64,000 nucleotides of DNA, taken from positions 1-64,000 of the forward strand of contig DASXOZ010000030.1 in the NCBI GenBank assembly GCA_036493895.1, in the 5' to 3' direction. A model generated the notes under the pieces. The model worked only from the letters and a program-made list of their open reading frames with translations. It had not been told where the DNA came from and did no database searches. Shown piece by piece: positions 56,787-64,000 of the stretch. A program made the translations under genes and the position numbers. How positions within the stretch are numbered: position 1 is the first letter of the stretch; each line of letters starts with the position of its first letter. The DNA comes from Candidatus Binatia bacterium. Lineage in GTDB: Bacteria > Desulfobacterota > Binatia > UBA1149 > CAITLU01.

Positions 56787-57791
56787 TCACAGCGAAGAGG
56801 CCATCATCGCGACGACGTCGCACATGCGGGCCGAGAACCCCATTTCGTTGTCGTACCACGACAGGATCTTCGAGAAGCCGGGCTCCAGCACCTTGGTCAG
56901 CGGCGCATCGAAGATCGACGAGTGGTGGTTGCCGTTGAAGTCGCACGAGACGAGCTCCTCGTCGCAGTACTGCAGGACTCCCTTCAGAGGCCCGTTGGCG
57001 GCGGCTTTGACTGCGGCGTTGATCTCGTCGGCCGACGGCTTCTTGTCCGTCTCGAACACGAGGTCGACCACCGAGACGTTCGGCGTCGGAACGCGGATGG
57101 CCATGCCGTCGAGCCTGCCCTTCAGGGCCGGCAGCACGAGGCCGACGGCCTTGGCGGCGCCGGTCGTCGTCGGGATCATCGACAGTGCGGCGGCACGAGC
57201 ACGGCGAAGGTCGTCGTGAGGCAGGTCGAGGATCTTCTGGTCGTTCGTGTACGAGTGGATGGTCGTCATCATGCCGCGGCGCAGCCCGAAGCTCTCGTGC
57301 AGCACCTTGGCTACCGGCGCCAGGCAGTTGGTGGTGCACGACGCGTTGGAGACGACGTGGTGGGCGGCCGGATCGTAGGACTGGTGGTTGACGCCGTAGC
57401 AGAGCGTCAGGTCGGCGCCGGAGGCCGGGGCCGAGATCAGCACCTTGCGGGCGCCGGCGGCAAGATGGGCGGCCGCCTGGTCGCGCTTGGTGAAACGGCC
57501 CGTCGACTCGACGACGATGTCCACCCCCAGCTCCTTCCACGGAAGGTTGGCCGGATTGGTGGCCGACAGTACCTTGATGGGATTGCCGCGAACGATGATC
57601 TCGCCGTTGCCGGCCTCGACGGTGCCGTCGAAGCGGCCGTGCACGGAGTCGTGACGGAGCAGGTGCGCGAGAGTCGCCGCGTCGGTCAGGTCGTTGACGG
57701 CGACGATCTCGAAGTCGCTGCGACCGCGCGCGGCGCGCAGCATGTTGCGCCCGATTCTTCCGAAGCCGTTGACGCCGACGCGAATGGCCAT
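56787..57791 (-). CDS. gap: Glyceraldehyde-3-phosphate dehydrogenase, type I
   Basis: 334 residues. The NAD-binding start is AIRVGVNGFGRIGRNMLRAA; the catalytic Cys is in SNASCTTNCLAPVAK. The ATG is preceded by AAGGGGG at 7-9 nt. An upstream in-frame extension of 34 residues is not family-like. It heads the operon gap-pgk-tpiA-secG; the leader upstream contains a stem-loop. Confidence 0.96.
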   Translation of the reverse strand: MAIRVGVNGFGRIGRNMLRAARGRSDFEIVAVNDLTDAATLAHLLRHDSVHGRFDGTVEAGNGEIIVRGNPIKVLSATNPANLPWKELGVDIVVESTGRFTKRDQAAAHLAAGARKVLISAPASGADLTLCYGVNHQSYDPAAHHVVSNASCTTNCLAPVAKVLHESFGLRRGMMTTIHSYTNDQKILDLPHDDLRRARAAALSMIPTTTGAAKAVGLVLPALKGRLDGMAIRVPTPNVSVVDLVFETDKKPSADEINAAVKAAANGPLKGVLQYCDEELVSCDFNGNHHSSIFDAPLTKVLEPGFSKILSWYDNEMGFSARMCDVVAMMASSL

Positions 57792-57843
57792 TGCAGGTCC
57801 CCCTTGAATCCTCGTCCTTCCGGGCTCCGGCTCGGGCAAAGAC

Positions 57844-57864
57844 AATCCGGCAAGACGCCGGATT
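57844..57864 (-). promoter_or_regulatory. Stem-loop in the gap operon leader
   Basis: Arms AATCCGGC and GCCGGATT form an 8-bp stem with a 5-nt loop about 55 nt before the gap start codon. It could be a leader element or mRNA-stabilising hairpin; without a U-run it is not an obvious terminator. Confidence 0.4.
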
Positions 57865-58031
57865 CGCAAGGAAAAGGAGAGGGCGTTTCCCACGGGAGGG
57901 GCACCAAGTCAATCGCGCGCGCCAGGGCGCTGCGCGTGTCTGCCCCGCGCGGCTGCTTGGGCGTGGCCGCCTGCTCATCGTGCGAATCGCGCGCTGTTGC
58001 GGAGCACGTCACGCTGGCGCACGTCGTAAAA

Positions 58032-58060
58032 TTGACAGCCTGGGCAAGCGAGAATACCTT
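58032..58060 (+). promoter_or_regulatory. Promoter of the tol-pal operon
   Basis: A perfect TTGACA (58032-58037), preceded by AT-rich GTAAAA, is 17 nt from TACCTT (58055-58060). Predicted transcription starts near 58067, about 33 nt before the tolQ GTG. Confidence 0.65.
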
Positions 58061-58099
58061 CGCCCGTTGTTGTGGTGCGGTCGTGCGGTGGTCGGTTAA

Positions 58100-58795
58100 G
58101 TGACTCCTCAACCTGAACATTCCGTGATGTCCATGCTCACCGGCTCCGGACCGGTGGTGCTCGTGGTCCTGTGGACGCTGATCGCGGCGTCGGTCGCGAG
58201 CTGGGGCATCGTCATCTTCAAGGCCCGGCAGATGCGCCTGGCCCGCCACGGCGCCGAGGAGTTCCAGAAGCTCTTCTGGGATACCCGCAACCTGGCCGAA
58301 GTCTCGCGGGCCTGCGTGCAGCTCGGGCCCAACCCCCTGGCCGCCGTGTTCGCTGCCGGCTACGAGGAGCTCCTGCGCCTTCGCACGCGCAAGAAGGCGA
58401 ACGCCGAAGAAGGTTTCAGCACCGAGCTCGGCGGCATCGCCAACGTCGAGCGCGCGATGCGGCGGGCCGCCTTGCGCGAAAGGACCGAGCTCGAAAAACT
58501 GCTGACCTTCCTCGCGACCACGTCGAGCACCGCGCCGTTCATCGGCCTTTTCGGCACGGTCTGGGGCATCATGAATTCGTTTCGCGGCCTGTCGATGGGA
58601 GGGCCGTCGAGCATCCAGGCGGTGGCGCCGGGCATTTCCGAAGCACTGATCGCGACCGCAGCCGGGTTGGCCGCGGCCATCCCCGCCCTCGTGGCGTACA
58701 ACCACTACGCCAGGGCGGCGCGCCTCGTCGCCGGCGAGATGGACAGCTTCATCTCGGAATTCCTCAACATCGCCGAACGTCACTTCCTCAACTGA
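58100..58795 (+). CDS. tolQ: TolQ proton-channel subunit
   Basis: 231 residues with three helices: one near residue 20 (VVLVVLWTLIAASVASWGIVIF) and two after 135 (TSSTAPFIGLFGTVWGIMNSF; ISEALIATAAGLAAAIPALVAY), as in TolQ/ExbB/MotA proteins. With TolR it makes a proton-driven motor that energises TolA. The start is a GTG; an ATG nine codons in is an alternative. Confidence 0.93.
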   Translation: MTPQPEHSVMSMLTGSGPVVLVVLWTLIAASVASWGIVIFKARQMRLARHGAEEFQKLFWDTRNLAEVSRACVQLGPNPLAAVFAAGYEELLRLRTRKKANAEEGFSTELGGIANVERAMRRAALRERTELEKLLTFLATTSSTAPFIGLFGTVWGIMNSFRGLSMGGPSSIQAVAPGISEALIATAAGLAAAIPALVAYNHYARAARLVAGEMDSFISEFLNIAERHFLN

Positions 58796-58821
58796 CACGG
58801 ATGGGCGCCAACAGGTAGAAA

Positions 58822-59235
58822 GTGGGCGGCGGCGACGACTACGAAGGCGGGACGGTAGCGGGAATCAACGTCACGCCGCTGGTCGACGTGATGCTGGTGC
58901 TGCTGGTGATCTTCATGGTCACTGCGCCGATCATCCAGCAGGGTGTCAACGTGCAGCTTCCCCAGGCCGGCGGCCAGGCGGTCGAGGGCGAAGACGTGGC
59001 GCTCGTCGTCTCCGTGACCGGCGACAACAAGGTCTACCTCAACGACAAGCAGATGGAGCTCGACAAGCTCACGTCCACGGTTGCTGCCAACTTGAAGGAG
59101 GAGCCCCGCCGCGTCGTCTACGTGCGCGGCGACAAGGGCGCCGATTACGGCAAAGTGGTGCAGGTCATCTCCTCACTGAAGGCGGCGGGCGTCGACAAGC
59201 TCGGCCTGATCACCGAGCCGCCGGGGGCGAAGTAA
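58822..59235 (+). CDS. tolR: TolR proton-channel subunit
   Basis: 137 residues from a GTG. The one helix, INVTPLVDVMLVLLVIFMV, contains the essential Asp of TolR/ExbD. The C-terminal periplasmic domain fits TolR. It ends immediately before the TolA-type gene, with no spacing. Confidence 0.93.
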   Translation: MGGGDDYEGGTVAGINVTPLVDVMLVLLVIFMVTAPIIQQGVNVQLPQAGGQAVEGEDVALVVSVTGDNKVYLNDKQMELDKLTSTVAANLKEEPRRVVYVRGDKGADYGKVVQVISSLKAAGVDKLGLITEPPGAK

Positions 59236-60321
59236 GTGGGCGCCGGCGTCCGCGAGCGGCCCGGCGCCGCGCGGGCGGGGCACTTCGATCCTCGCCTGCT
59301 GAGGGACTTCGGCTGGTCGTTCGCCGGCCACATCCTCATCGTCCTCGTCGTCATCGTCGTTGCGCTGTACGCGCCCGAGCCGACGCGTTTCGAGGGCGAA
59401 GGAGGGCCGGTCGTCGACCTTGCCGTTCCGCGCGGCGACTCGCCGCTGCTGAAAATCGGGCCTCTCGCCAAGCCGTCGAGCCGCCAGGCGACGCCGCAGC
59501 CGAAGCCGGAGCCTCCCAAGGTCGAGCAGCCACCGGCGCCGCCGAAGGCGGAGCCGCCGAAGGTCGAACCGAAACCCGAGCCGGCAAAACCGGAGCCGGT
59601 AAAGCCGCCCGAGCCGCCCAAAGTCGAGCCGAAACCCGAGCCTCCTCCTCCCAAGAAGGACGCGATCCCGGAGCCGAAGAAGCCCGAGCCCCCGAAGGTC
59701 GTGCCGCCCAAGCCCGAGCCGAAACCGGAGCCGAAGAAACCGGAGCCGCCGAAAAAGCCCGAGCCGAAGCCGGAGCCTGCGAAGAAAGCGGAGCCGCCGA
59801 AGAAGCCCGAGCCTGCGAAGAAACCGGAGACTCCGAAGGCTGCCGAAAAACCCGAGCCGCCGAAGAAAACCGAGCCCGCAGCGGAGACGCCGAAGAGCGC
59901 GCCGAAAACGGAACCGGCGAAGGGATCGCAAGCTTCGACGACCGGCGCCGGTGCGCCCGGCGCCGCACACGAGACGGAAACGGGCCGTTCAGGCGATCCG
60001 AATGGCGGAGGCGGTGGGCCGGGCAATCGCAGCCCCGAGTTCTACGCGTACTTCGGCTACCTGTATCGAACGCTGAAAGCCCAGTGGGTATGGCCCGGCG
60101 ATCCCGACCCGACTTTGGCGACCACGGTTCGATTCAGTATACTTGCTGACGGCAGCATCACCGACGTGCGCATCACGGATCGCTCCCGCAGTGCGCAGTA
60201 CGATGAGTCGGCAGTCAACGCCGTTCGGGCGACGGGAACCCTGACTCCACCTCCACCGAACGTCCGCGCGGATTTCGAGGACGTCGAGTTCGTCTTCCGC
60301 GGTGCCGAGATGATGCAGTGA
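59236..60321 (+). CDS. tolA: TolA/TonB-like energy-transducing protein
   Basis: 361 residues from a GTG directly after tolR. One N-terminal helix (about 28-45) is followed by a long Pro/Lys/Glu-rich stretch (roughly 90-235, EPKKPEPPKK-like repeats) that spans the periplasm, then a Gly-rich linker and a C-terminal TonB/TolA-like domain with TTVRFSILADGSITDVRITDRS. It connects the TolQR motor to the Pal/TolB pair. It is more TonB-like in its C-terminus than enterobacterial TolA. Confidence 0.88.
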   Translation: MGAGVRERPGAARAGHFDPRLLRDFGWSFAGHILIVLVVIVVALYAPEPTRFEGEGGPVVDLAVPRGDSPLLKIGPLAKPSSRQATPQPKPEPPKVEQPPAPPKAEPPKVEPKPEPAKPEPVKPPEPPKVEPKPEPPPPKKDAIPEPKKPEPPKVVPPKPEPKPEPKKPEPPKKPEPKPEPAKKAEPPKKPEPAKKPETPKAAEKPEPPKKTEPAAETPKSAPKTEPAKGSQASTTGAGAPGAAHETETGRSGDPNGGGGGPGNRSPEFYAYFGYLYRTLKAQWVWPGDPDPTLATTVRFSILADGSITDVRITDRSRSAQYDESAVNAVRATGTLTPPPPNVRADFEDVEFVFRGAEMMQ

Positions 60322-61703
60322 AGCGGTCGGGGCAGTCGGGGCGGTCCGAGATGGAGGGTGAGGACGTGGCGGAGATGGAACCCAGCAGCTCGCGCAGGCT
60401 TTCTACGGCGGCTTCCGTCGCCCTTGCCGCGGTACTTTTCGCGATTCCCCGGTCACTGCACGCGGCTCCGCTGCACGGCGAGATCTCCGGCGCCGGGTCC
60501 AACCGCACGCCGATCGCCGTCGTGCGCCTCGCGCCGATCTCGGCTCCCGAGCCTGCGCTCGAAGAGGAATTCCGGCGCATCGTTGCCGACGACCTCGAGA
60601 TCTCCGGCCTCTACAAGGTCGTCGACCCCGCGTCCTACATCGAAGGAGTTCCTCCGGGGCCTCTCGGTCCCGAACACGTCAACTTCCTCAACTGGCAGGC
60701 CGTCGGCGCGCGCGGCGTAGTTCTCGGTCACTACGAGAAGACCGGCAGTGACCTTGCGGTCGAAGTCGCCTACCTCGACGTCGGCGCCCATTCGATGGTC
60801 GGCGGCAAGCGCTTTCGCGGCCCCGCCTCCGACGTCGCGCGCATGGCGCACCGTACCGCCGACGCCGTCATGGAGTTCACGACCGGCACCCCCGGTCCCT
60901 TCGACTCGCGCATCGCGTTCGTCTCCAACCGCGGCGGCTTTGCCAAGGAGATCAACGTCTTCACGTTCGACGGCGAGATCACCAGGGTGACCAACCACCA
61001 CACGGTGACGATGGCCCCGTCGTGGTCGGTCGACTCGGGCTCGATCGTCTTCACGAGCTTTCGCGGGGGAGCACCGTCGCTGTACAGCGTCACGCTGGCG
61101 GGCCGGGCCGAGAAGCAGCTTGCGACCAAGATGGGCGTCAACGTCGGCGGGGCCTGGAAGCCCGACGGCAGCTCGCTGGCGCTGGCCCGCGAGGAGGGCG
61201 GCAACACCGACATCTACCTGCTGAACTTCGCCAGCCAGGAGCAGAAGAGGCTGACCGACCACTGGGGCATCGACGTCGATCCCGCGTGGAACCCGGACGG
61301 CTCCCGCCTGGCGTTCTGCTCTTCGCGAGGCGGTACGCCGCAGGTCTACACGATGGCGCCGTCGCCCGGCAGCGAAGCGACACGCATCACTTTCGGCGGA
61401 AGCTACAACTGCGCGCCGTCGTGGTCGCCCGACGGCCACTGGATCGCGTACGCCGGTCGCGTCGGCCGCGACTTCCACATCTTCATCGTTCCGGCCACCG
61501 GAGGAGAGCCGAGGCAGCTCACTTTCACCGGCTCGAACGAGGATCCGACCTGGTCTCCCGACTCGCGCTACGTCGTGTTCGCGCGCGAAGCGGGTGGAGA
61601 CCGCAAGCTTTACCTCGTGGACCTCACAGGCAGATGGGAGCGAGAATTGACCACCGGCAAGGGGGATGATAGTTCCCCAAGTTGGTCGAAGCGGCTAGAT
61701 TAG
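60318..61703 (+). CDS. tolB: TolB beta-propeller protein
   Basis: 461 residues from a GTG that overlaps the tolA stop as GTGA; a later ATG at 60375 gives a cleaner signal peptide (LSTAASVALAAVLFAIPRSLHA) and is perhaps the true start. The N-terminal domain has NRTPIAVVRLAPIS; six propeller blades then repeat patterns such as APSWSVDSGSIVFTSFRGG and DPAWNPDGSRLAFCSSRGG. TolB binds Pal in the periplasm. Confidence 0.94.
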   Translation: MKRSGQSGRSEMEGEDVAEMEPSSSRRLSTAASVALAAVLFAIPRSLHAAPLHGEISGAGSNRTPIAVVRLAPISAPEPALEEEFRRIVADDLEISGLYKVVDPASYIEGVPPGPLGPEHVNFLNWQAVGARGVVLGHYEKTGSDLAVEVAYLDVGAHSMVGGKRFRGPASDVARMAHRTADAVMEFTTGTPGPFDSRIAFVSNRGGFAKEINVFTFDGEITRVTNHHTVTMAPSWSVDSGSIVFTSFRGGAPSLYSVTLAGRAEKQLATKMGVNVGGAWKPDGSSLALAREEGGNTDIYLLNFASQEQKRLTDHWGIDVDPAWNPDGSRLAFCSSRGGTPQVYTMAPSPGSEATRITFGGSYNCAPSWSPDGHWIAYAGRVGRDFHIFIVPATGGEPRQLTFTGSNEDPTWSPDSRYVVFAREAGGDRKLYLVDLTGRWERELTTGKGDDSSPSWSKRLD

Positions 61704-61749
61704 GCGCTGACCAGCCTTCCAGCGCCTTCGATTCGGAATCAAAATCAGG

Positions 61750-61818
61750 GTCGCCCTTCACGGGGCGCAAGAGTCGCCCTTCACAGGGCGCAAGAGTCGC
61801 CCTTCACAGGGCGCAAGA
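61750..61818 (+). repeat. Three tandem 23-bp hairpin repeats upstream of pal
   Basis: Units at 61750-61772, 61773-61795 and 61796-61818. Each holds CGCCCT-TCAC-AGGGCG, a 6-bp stem with a 4-nt loop. The second and third copies are identical; the first differs by one A-to-G that turns a U-A into a U-G pair and so keeps the stem. The last copy ends 10 nt before the pal start. Confidence 0.85.
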
Positions 61819-61828
61819 GAGGAAGAGC

Positions 61829-62359
61829 ATGAGTCTCGGACTTGCGGTGTGGATGCGGAAGCTCAGCGTGCTGGGCGTGGTGGTGGGGACCGGGCTCGCG
61901 CTCGTCGTGACGAGCGGTTGCTCGGCCAAGAAGTCCGGCGAGGACACGGGCAGCCTTACCGACGACAGCCTCGGGGGCAAGGGCAGCCTCGGCCAGTTCG
62001 AGAAGACCGGCTCCTCGAGTGAAGGCGGCCGCTTCGAGACCGTGTACTTCGCGTACGACTCGGCCGACCTCGACGGCTCAGGCAACCAGGCAGTGCGCGC
62101 CGATGCCGACCTCCTGCGCAAGGAGAGCGGCAAAGTCGAGATCGAAGGCCACTGCGACGAGCGTGGTACCGCACAATACAACCTTGCGCTCGGCGCCCGC
62201 CGCGCCAAGACCGTTCGCGACGCGCTGGTCGGCGCCGGCATCAAGGCCGGTCGCCTCTCCACGGTCAGCTACGGCGAGGAACTCCCCGTCTGCCACGAGC
62301 AGAACGAGGACTGCTGGCACCGCAACCGGCGCGCCCACCTCGTCGACCTGACCGAGTAG
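61829..62359 (+). CDS. pal: Peptidoglycan-associated lipoprotein Pal
   Basis: 176 residues. A signal peptide with lipobox VVTSGC is followed by a linker and an OmpA-like domain, with VYFAYDSADLDGSGNQAV and EIEGHCDERGTAQYNLALG as the peptidoglycan-binding signature. It anchors the outer membrane to the wall, working with TolB. The start has AGAGGAAGAG immediately upstream. It is separated from tolB by 125 nt containing the hairpin repeats. Confidence 0.94.
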   Translation: MSLGLAVWMRKLSVLGVVVGTGLALVVTSGCSAKKSGEDTGSLTDDSLGGKGSLGQFEKTGSSSEGGRFETVYFAYDSADLDGSGNQAVRADADLLRKESGKVEIEGHCDERGTAQYNLALGARRAKTVRDALVGAGIKAGRLSTVSYGEELPVCHEQNEDCWHRNRRAHLVDLTE

Positions 62360-62372
62360 GACCCACCGGAGT

Positions 62373-63179
62373 ATGCGTTCGAACCTGTCCGTCTGGATTG
62401 CCCTGCTGCCGGTTGCGTCGCTCGTCGCCGGCTGCAGCGCAATGGACGGCAGCTCGGACCGCCGCTACGACGATCTTCGCAGCATGGTGCTCGAGCAGCG
62501 CCGCGCCATCGAAGACCTTCGCCACGAGCAGGAGCTGGTGCGCGCGGCAATCGACCAGATGCAGTACGGGCATCGCCCGGGCCATCCGATCGGTCCAGGC
62601 GGTCCAGGCGGTCCCGGCAGCGCCACCGACGACTACTGGCAGAGGCCGACCGCGCCGATGACCGAAGACCAGACCGGGCCTGCGTCCAACGCGACGGCGA
62701 GCGCCGGCAGTCCGCCGACCACCCCGGTGCCCGTTGCACCCGCCCCGCCGGCACCGAGCCCGTCGAGCGAGCCGGAGAAAGGCCAGGTGCCTTCCGAGCT
62801 GGTCGGCACCGCGTACGACTCGGCGATGCGCCAGCTCGCCGAAGGCGACCAGGACGAAGCGATCCAGTCGTTCCGCAATTTCCTGCACGACAACGCGACC
62901 TCACCGTACGCCGACGACGCGCAGTTCTGGATCGGCGAGGCGTACTTCCGCAAAGGGCAGTACCACCGCGCGATCATCGAGTTCAACCAGGTGTCGATCA
63001 ACTACGGATCGGGCGACAAGGCTCCCGCGGCGCTGCTGCGCCAGGCCGATGCGTTCAAGATCGTCGGCGACCGCGTCGATGCCAAGCTGAGCCTGCAGAA
63101 AGTCATCGGCCGCTATCCCGGCACCGGCGAGGCAGCCAAGGCCTCCAAAATGCTGTCGGAGCTCGGAACCGGCGGGTGA
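62373..63179 (+). CDS. cpoB: Tol-Pal-associated protein CpoB/YbgF (lipoprotein)
   Basis: 268 residues with lipobox LVAGC, so unlike Escherichia CpoB it is probably a lipoprotein. A short N-terminal coiled coil (RSMVLEQRRAIEDLRHEQELV) leads to a Gly/Pro-rich linker and TPR repeats (YDSAMRQLAEGDQDEAIQSFRNFL; DDAQFWIGEAYFRKGQYHRAI). In Escherichia it coordinates peptidoglycan synthesis with outer-membrane constriction. It is 13 nt after pal. Confidence 0.9.
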   Translation: MRSNLSVWIALLPVASLVAGCSAMDGSSDRRYDDLRSMVLEQRRAIEDLRHEQELVRAAIDQMQYGHRPGHPIGPGGPGGPGSATDDYWQRPTAPMTEDQTGPASNATASAGSPPTTPVPVAPAPPAPSPSSEPEKGQVPSELVGTAYDSAMRQLAEGDQDEAIQSFRNFLHDNATSPYADDAQFWIGEAYFRKGQYHRAIIEFNQVSINYGSGDKAPAALLRQADAFKIVGDRVDAKLSLQKVIGRYPGTGEAAKASKMLSELGTGG

Positions 63180-63291
63180 TCGCGAGCCGCGAGCCAGCGA
63201 GCGGCGAGATCCAAGCGCTTCAACGAAGCGAACTACCTCCGGCCGATTCGGACCCGAACCATCCCCTGCTAGCATCGACCGCGGGTCGCCA

Positions 63292-64000
63292 ATGAGGGTC
63301 CTCCGCAGTCTGAAGAGTGCGCGCGGCCTTCCCGGCCGTGCGGTGGTGACCATCGGCAATTTCGACGGTGTGCACCGCGGCCACCAGGTCATCCTGCAGC
63401 GCCTTCGCCGCGAGGCCGATGCGCGCGGCGCGGCCGCCGTCGTCCTCACGTTCGATCCGCATCCGATCTCGGTCGTGCGCCCCGAAGCGGCGCCGCCGGC
63501 GATCATGACGCTGCACGACCGGCTCGACGCGCTGAAGGTCGAGAGGCCCGACCTCGTCGTCGTCCAGCGCTTCTCGAAGAGCTTCGCGGCCATCGAGGCC
63601 GACGAGTTCGTGCGGCGCTTCCTCGTCGAGACGCTTCGCTGCCAGCTCGTGCTGGTCGGTGACGACCTCAACTTCGGGCGCGACCGCGGCGGCAACGTCG
63701 CTTCGCTGGAGCGCTCGGGCAGGCGCTACGACTTCGCCGTCGAAGTGATTCCTCCGGTGGAGGTCGACGGGGTCGTCGCGAGATCCAGTGTCATCCGCTC
63801 GCTGGTGCGCGACGGTGACGTCGTTGCCGCGGCGCGACTGCTCGGCCGCCCTCACTTCGTGCGCGGCCGCGTCGAGCACGGTGCGGGCAGGGGACGCGGG
63901 CTCGGCTTCGCAACCGCCAACCTGAAACCTCAGACGCCGCTGGTGCCGGGCGACGGTGTGTTCGTCACGCTGTCGCGCCTCGGCCGCCGCCGCATCGACA
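63292..64000 (+). CDS. ribF: Bifunctional riboflavin kinase / FAD synthetase (N-terminal part)
   Basis: The first 236 codons; the gene continues past the right edge. The FAD synthetase nucleotidyltransferase motif is VVTIGNFDGVHRGHQVIL, with TFDPHP, VGDDLNFGRDRGGNV and RSSVIRSLVRDGDV following. The riboflavin kinase domain begins near the end (GRGLGFATANLKPQ). The start ATG agrees with the usual N-terminus. Confidence 0.95.
   Translation, partial: MRVLRSLKSARGLPGRAVVTIGNFDGVHRGHQVILQRLRREADARGAAAVVLTFDPHPISVVRPEAAPPAIMTLHDRLDALKVERPDLVVVQRFSKSFAAIEADEFVRRFLVETLRCQLVLVGDDLNFGRDRGGNVASLERSGRRYDFAVEVIPPVEVDGVVARSSVIRSLVRDGDVVAAARLLGRPHFVRGRVEHGAGRGRGLGFATANLKPQTPLVPGDGVFVTLSRLGRRRID

Larger units (their letters stand above)
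57792..58099. other. Divergent intergenic region between gap and tolQ
   Basis: About 300 bp holding both operon promoters. On the right is the tolQ promoter, on the left the gap leader with the stem-loop AATCCGGC-AAGAC-GCCGGATT (57844-57864). A TTGACT (57907-57912, minus strand) is a possible -35 for gap, but I see no good -10. No gene is visible. Confidence 0.5.

Noticed and set aside
59480..59930. Repetitive DNA that might look like a tandem array or CRISPR
   Set aside because: The repetition encodes the PEPKK-type linker of TolA in frame and has no constant repeat/spacer structure.
59145..60026. Gly/Phe/Ser-rich minus-strand frame resembling a repetitive surface protein
   Set aside because: It is the antisense of the Pro/Lys/Glu-rich stretch of tolA; its apparent repeats are generated by that.
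61750..61818. CRISPR-like array
   Set aside because: The three units are directly adjacent with no spacers, and no cas genes are present.

Overview
The window is a GC-rich bacterial chromosome segment (roughly 65-70% G+C by eye) with dense genes, many 1-4 nt stop/start overlaps, and GTG or TTG starts alongside ATG. It encodes a complete Gram-negative envelope set (Tol-Pal, an RND tripartite pump, lipoproteins). The gene orders dprA-topA-trmFO, gap-pgk-tpiA-secG and tolQRAB-pal-cpoB suggest a deltaproteobacterial-type lineage (Myxococcota, Desulfobacterota or Binatota-like), probably an uncultured soil or water organism. This placement is inferred from gene order and style; no rRNA is present to confirm it. 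There is one tRNA, tRNA-Leu(GAG), and no CRISPR array, prophage or insertion sequence that I can see.

Layout. 1-4.4 kb: start of a Roadblock-like gene, about 0.9 kb without a recognisable gene, then a zinc-ribbon/nucleotide-cyclase/ATPase/TPR signalling protein. 4.6-7.7 kb: a leuB-leuC-leuD-type operon whose dehydrogenase looks closer to homoisocitrate/isocitrate dehydrogenase than to classical LeuB. 8-8.7 kb: a VapBC toxin-antitoxin pair. 9.2-11.3 kb: a secreted lipase and its foldase. 11.4-13.5 kb: an ArsR regulator with a SulP anion transporter. 13.8-14.6 kb: a methyltransferase. 14.8-21.4 kb: an outer-membrane-factor/adaptor/RND pump operon divergent from a TetR regulator. 21.5-22.1 kb: a second toxin-antitoxin pair (Phd type). 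22.2-27.6 kb: comM, then ppk-ppx for polyphosphate turnover. 27.7-30.8 kb: two HupE/UreJ-like membrane proteins, an RluA-type pseudouridine synthase and a glutamine amidotransferase (pabA/trpG). 30.9-42.6 kb: a membrane Ser/Thr kinase, then dprA-topA-trmFO-glnE-ilvE and a rhomboid protease. 42.6-45.4 kb: a tiny self-contained unit for a 21-residue membrane peptide, then hydrolase, sulfotransferase and GFA-family genes. 45.4-54 kb: an L,D-transpeptidase-like protein, a VWA/MoxR pair, an acyl-CoA dehydrogenase, a GT-C glycosyltransferase, a YkgJ-family protein and a CNNM/CBS protein. 54.1-57.8 kb: tRNA-Leu and secG-tpiA-pgk-gap. 58-64 kb: Tol-Pal-CpoB and the start of ribF.

Together these cover lower glycolysis coupled to secretion, outer-membrane maintenance, polyphosphate metabolism, branched-chain or related 2-oxoacid metabolism, DNA uptake and topology, and envelope export. 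Several regulatory genes (arsR, tetR and both antitoxin genes) have sigma70-like promoters with 17-nt spacers placed so close to the start codon that leaderless or near-leaderless transcripts are likely, with palindromes over the -10 or start.

The least ordinary items are the isolated 21-residue membrane peptide gene, three tandem hairpin repeats directly upstream of pal, a five-copy decaying 14-bp repeat between the lipase-foldase and SulP genes, the paired HupE-like genes without hydrogenase or urease, and the non-classical leuBCD-like operon. I found no clear evidence of an entirely new multi-gene system.
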